Assembly (NCBI GenBank): GCA_938008415.1
Contig: CALLKI010000041.1
Coordinates: 1-9,594, forward strand
Direction of reading: 5' to 3'
Length of the DNA stretch: 9,594 bases
From: an uncultured Luteimonas sp.
GTDB lineage: Bacteria; Pseudomonadota; Gammaproteobacteria; Xanthomonadales; Xanthomonadaceae
A program made the translations under genes and the position numbers. The notes beneath the pieces are model-generated. The model had not been told where the DNA came from, ran no database searches, and saw only the letters and a program-made list of their open reading frames with translations. This document shows, piece after piece, positions 6,278 through 9,594 of this stretch (its first letter is position 1; each line of letters opens with the position of its first letter).

Positions 6278-7186
6278 ATGAGAGCTGTTGTCATCGACCG
6301 GCCCGGCGGGCCGGAATCCCTGCGTGTCGCCGTGGTGCCGGTGCCGTCCCCGGGGGCGGGCGAGGTCCGAGTGCGGGTCGCCGCCGCGGCTGTGAACCCC
6401 GTGGATGTCATGACCCGCAGCGGCGTGTTCCACCGCGTGGGCTGGATCAGGCGAAGAACAGTGGGGCTGGGTTGGGACGTGGCCGGCGTGGTGGATGAGG
6501 TCGGCCCCGGTGTCGGGGACATGACACCTGGAACCCTGGTCGCCGGCCTGCGTGACGCCTTGGATGCGCCGCTCGGTACATACGCAGATTACGTGATCCT
6601 GCCAGCCGACGCGGTGGCGCCAGTACCGGATGGAATCGATCCGGTCGCCGCGTCCACCATGCCGCTGAACGCACTGACCGCGGACCAGGCACTGGATCTG
6701 GTGGATCCATCGCGCGGTGATTCGTTGCTGGTCACCGGCGCGGCCGGTGGGGTGGGCGGCTACGTTGTGCCGCTCGCGCTGGAGCGGGGGTGGCGGGTGA
6801 CCGCGCTCGCGCGGGAACGGGACCGGGAGTGGTGACTTGCCCTGGGGGCGTCGCGGGTCGTCCACCACCTTGATGGCGAAAAGCACCAGTACGATGCGGC
6901 GATCGATGCGGTGGATCTGGTGGCGCCGACAATGGTGGCCGTTCGGGATGGTGGCGACTTCGTTGGCGTGCAGCCGGCGTTCGTCCCCGCGGCCGAACGC
7001 GGCGTACGCGTGCAGGCAGTGGCGGTAAGGCGCGACGCGGCCCGCTTAGGGAAATTGCTTGCTCTTGCCGTGGAAGGCCACCTGCCGCTGCGGGTCGCTG
7101 GCACGCTGCCGTTGGCGCAGGCGGCCGAGGCGCACCGCCGGCTCGAGGCCGGGGGCAGCCGCGGGCGCTGGGTACTGGTGCCTTGA
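6278..7186 (+). pseudogene. Zinc-binding-dehydrogenase/quinone oxidoreductase (MDR superfamily), interrupted by one in-frame TGA
   Basis: NADPH-dependent quinone-reductase-like protein of the medium-chain dehydrogenase/reductase superfamily. The start follows AGGAGGTG (6266-6273). The N-terminal GroES-like part includes AAAVNPVDVMTRSGVFHRVG and GLGWDVAGVVDEVG. The nucleotide-binding fold shows VTGAAGGVGG (152-161). Codon 186 (6833-6835) is TGA, directly after ALARERDREW. Reading on in the same frame gives LALGASRVVHHLDGEK and continues through AAERGVRVQAVAV to the normal C-terminal HRRLEAGGSRGRWVLVP, with the natural stop at 7184. Without the TGA the gene would be 302 residues, full length for the family. 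No frame change is needed, so this is one nonsense codon: recent inactivation, readthrough or sequencing error. Codon choice is somewhat less GC-biased than in the core genes, which fits acquired DNA. It is probably controlled by the divergent HxlR regulator. Confidence 0.85.
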
Positions 7187-7270
7187 ATGGTATGTCGATT
7201 GTCCAACTGCCTTCCGGCCGCAACGGGGGCGCCGGTATGCTTTGCGGCCCCCGCGCGTATCCGGTCCCCG

Positions 7271-7807
7271 ATGCAGCCCACGCTGTTCCAGCGCGCCCTT
7301 GGCGCCGCGTTCTTCCGCCTGCCCGACAGCCTGCGCCAGTTGCACGGTCCGAACGGGGGCGGGCGGTATGCGGGCATGGCGACGGTGGAGCGCGGGAGCG
7401 GGCTGCTGGCGCGGCTGTGCGCGTGGGCTGCCGGGTTGCCGAAGGCCGGCCGTGATGTGCCGCTGGCGGTGGAGATCGTGGCGGATGCGCGCGGCGAGAC
7501 CTGGCTGCGTGATTTCGCCGGGTTCCGGATGGTGTCCCGGCTGGCGCTGAAGGACGGGCTGCTGCAGGAATGGCTGGGACCGGTGCGGTTCCGCTTCGTG
7601 CTCGTCGCGAACGACGGTGCGATCTGGTGGACGGTGGCGGGTGCGCGCCTGTTCGGCTTCGTCCCGCTGTCGGCGTCGCTGTTCGACGGCGTGCGCTGCC
7701 GGGCGTACCAGGAGGACGATCGCTACTGCTTCGAGGTCGAGGCCACGTTGCCGCTGGCGGGGAAGCTCATCCGCTACGCGGGCTGGCTGGAACGCGCACC
7801 GGGATGA
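7271..7807 (+). CDS. DUF4166 domain protein
   Basis: A 178-residue protein recognised as DUF4166, a family of unknown function also found fused to the C-terminus of saccharopine-dehydrogenase-like proteins. Family-like blocks are LPDSLRQLHGPNGGGRYAG near the N-terminus, VERGSGLLARLCAWAAGLPKAG, VPLAVEIVADARGETWLRDF, and a beta-rich C-terminal half with WWTVAGARLFGFVPL. No signal peptide or membrane helix is evident, so it is probably cytoplasmic. The ATG at 7271 is chosen because upstream residues from the in-frame ATG 7187 do not resemble the family, and a possible -10 TATGCT (7236-7241) would lie inside that longer frame. The ribosome site is weak. It follows the broken dehydrogenase by 84 bases and precedes gloA by 85. 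No function can be assigned. Confidence 0.8.
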   Translation: MQPTLFQRALGAAFFRLPDSLRQLHGPNGGGRYAGMATVERGSGLLARLCAWAAGLPKAGRDVPLAVEIVADARGETWLRDFAGFRMVSRLALKDGLLQEWLGPVRFRFVLVANDGAIWWTVAGARLFGFVPLSASLFDGVRCRAYQEDDRYCFEVEATLPLAGKLIRYAGWLERAPG

Positions 7808-7837
7808 GGCTCCACGCGGCGGTGATGCCGCATCGCC

Positions 7838-7843
7838 GATAAT
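7838..7843 (+). promoter_or_regulatory. Possible -10 box for gloA
   Basis: GATAAT sits 49 bases upstream of the gloA start in an AT-richer spot of the 85-base spacer. No convincing -35 hexamer is seen 16-18 bases upstream, so this is weak. Confidence 0.3.
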
Positions 7844-7892
7844 GTTGTGTCCTGCACGATTGTTCGTCCCGGTTTCCGACGGAGAAGACGCA

Positions 7893-8390
7893 ATGAATAC
7901 CCAGGTCCGCGATCCCGCCACCCAGGGCTACGTGTTCAACCACACCATGCTCCGGGTCAAGGATCCGAAGGTCTCGCTGGATTTCTACACCCGCGTGCTC
8001 GGGTTCACGCTGGTGCGCACGGTGCATTTCGAGGAGGCGAAGTTCAGCCTCTACTTCCTGGTGCTGGTTGACGACCCGGGCGTCATCCCGGAGGGCGACG
8101 CCGAGCGCAAGGAGTGGCTGGCACGCCAGCGCGGCGTGCTGGAGCTGACCCACAACCACGGCACCGAGACGCAGGAAGGGCCGGTGTACCACGACGGCAA
8201 CAGCGAGCCGCGCGGCTTCGGGCACATCTGCGTCAGCGTGCCGGACGTGGTGGCCGCCTGCGCCCGCTTCGAGCAGCTTGGCGTGCCGTTCCAGAAGCGC
8301 CTGACCGACGGCCGCATGCGTGACATCGCCTTCATCAAGGACCCGGACGGCTACTGGATCGAGATCCTCCAGCCGGCGCCGCTGGGCTGA
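7893..8390 (+). CDS. gloA: Lactoylglutathione lyase (glyoxalase I), long Zn-type class
   Basis: Converts the hemithioacetal of methylglyoxal and glutathione to S-lactoylglutathione in the cytoplasm, the first step of methylglyoxal detoxification. The 165-residue protein is strikingly like human and yeast glyoxalase I (TMLRVKDPKVSLDFYTRVLG, KFSLYFLVLVDD, LELTHNHGTE, GNSEPRGFGHI, AFIKDPDGYWIEILQP) and longer than the roughly 135-residue E. coli enzyme. Predicted metal ligands are His17, Glu84, His111 and Glu157. The first is His as in bacterial enzymes, where human has Gln. The extra loops around residues 60-80 and 90-107 are typical of the Zn-dependent class, as opposed to the Ni/Co-dependent class. 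The start ATG follows GGAGA (7881-7885). A C/G-rich repeat begins directly after the stop. Function is very likely; the metal preference is inferred. Confidence 0.94.
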   Translation: MNTQVRDPATQGYVFNHTMLRVKDPKVSLDFYTRVLGFTLVRTVHFEEAKFSLYFLVLVDDPGVIPEGDAERKEWLARQRGVLELTHNHGTETQEGPVYHDGNSEPRGFGHICVSVPDVVAACARFEQLGVPFQKRLTDGRMRDIAFIKDPDGYWIEILQPAPLG

Positions 8391-8395
8391 GCGGT

Positions 8396-8660
8396 CTGCC
8401 CCCCTCCCCACCTCCCCCCGCTCCCGCGGGGGGAGGGGAATTCAAGGCCCGCCCCGGCGGCAGCAGCGCCTTCAGCCCCGCTCCTGCGGGGGAGGGTGTT
8501 TTCTCCCTCCCCGTTTGCGGGGGAGGGTTGGGGTGGGGGCAGTGATGCCCCCGCGTTCTCCGGAATGCCCCTACCACCTCCCTCCGCTCCCGCGGGGGAG
8601 GTGTCCGGCTTCCCCGCCCGCATGCGGGCGAGGGTTGTGGCGGGGGCCGGGGACAAAATG
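8396..8660 (+). repeat. Palindromic C/G-rich repeat cluster in the gloA-clpB spacer
   Basis: This noncoding stretch holds the same repeat family as the pgeF insertion. Bases 8397-8436 match 5098-5137 at 40/40, and 8519-8571 match 5051-5103 at 52/53. The second copy is followed, as in pgeF, by a diverged CTCCCGCGGGGGAGGTGT unit and a GCATGCGGG palindrome (8616-8629), so 8519-8637 is collinear with 5051-5175. Each unit can form a hairpin: an 11-bp stem at 8411-8436, GGGGGCA-GTGA-TGCCCCC at 8535-8552, and stems around 8477-8497 and 8505-8527. The cluster could also act as transcription stop for gloA. Confidence 0.88.
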
Positions 8661-8665
8661 CCCCA

Positions 8666-8693
8666 CTTGCATCCGCGCCATCCAGCCGCATCT
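8666..8693 (+). promoter_or_regulatory. Candidate sigma-32 heat-shock promoter of clpB
   Basis: CTTGCAT (8666-8672) matches the -35 consensus CTTGAAA at 5/7, and CCGCATCT (8686-8693) matches the -10 consensus CCCCATNT at 7/8. The 13-base gap falls inside the sigma-32 range. A transcript starting near 8700 would have a leader of about 40 bases before the clpB ATG. ClpB is classically in the heat-shock regulon, which supports the call. Confidence 0.55.
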
Positions 8694-8740
8694 AGGGGGC
8701 ATCGCCGGGCAGCCGGCCCCTTGTTTCGAGGCATACCCCC

Positions 8741-9594
<854 letters not shown>

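Noticed and set aside
6257..6835. Longer start for the dehydrogenase at ATG 6257
   Set aside because: The AGGAGGTG ribosome site lies between 6257 and 6278 and points to ATG 6278, where the family N-terminus MRAVVIDRPGG begins.
6833..6910. Frameshift between the two halves of the dehydrogenase
   Set aside because: Reading straight on after the TGA in the same frame gives continuous family-like sequence into the C-terminal half, so it is a nonsense codon.
8397..8660. CRISPR array as an explanation for the regular repeats before clpB
   Set aside because: Units are palindromic, of uneven length and spacing, with no constant-length unique spacers and no cas genes.

Overview
The window is very GC-rich, and its gene order and protein sequences fit a gammaproteobacterium of the Xanthomonadaceae (Lysobacter/Luteimonas/Xanthomonas type). 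The strongest clue is the core block of bamD divergent from rluD-pgeF with clpB downstream, an arrangement shared with E. coli and Xanthomonas. The genus is inferred, not proven.

Layout. 1-1590: 3' part of glutamine-dependent NAD synthetase (nadE), running in from the left. 1708-2598: membrane VKOR domain fused to a thioredoxin-like domain, probably for periplasmic disulfide formation. 2628-2650: hairpin between convergent genes. 2703-3581 (-): outer-membrane assembly lipoprotein bamD. 3607-4689: rluD, overlapping pgeF (4686-5768) by ATGA. 5772-6179 (-): HxlR-family regulator. 6278-7186 (+): zinc-binding-dehydrogenase/quinone oxidoreductase gene, divergent from the regulator and broken by one in-frame TGA. 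7271-7807: DUF4166 protein. 7893-8390: glyoxalase I, long eukaryote-like class. 8391-8660: hairpin-rich repeat cluster. 8741-end: 5' part of clpB behind a candidate sigma-32 promoter.

How it fits together. bamD, rluD, pgeF and clpB are housekeeping genes for outer-membrane assembly, 23S rRNA pseudouridylation, peptidoglycan editing and protein disaggregation. The 2.6 kb between pgeF and clpB holds accessory genes suggestive of electrophile or quinone stress: a one-cysteine HxlR regulator, a decayed quinone reductase and glyoxalase I.

Most notable observation. pgeF carries about 110 extra codons between its first metal-ligand histidine and its catalytic cysteine. They are made of the same palindromic C/G-rich repeat found in the noncoding gloA-clpB spacer (52/53 and 40/40 identical stretches). 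A dispersed intergenic repeat has apparently entered an essential-type core gene and is kept open in frame, which recalls the protein-embedded palindromic elements of Rickettsia.
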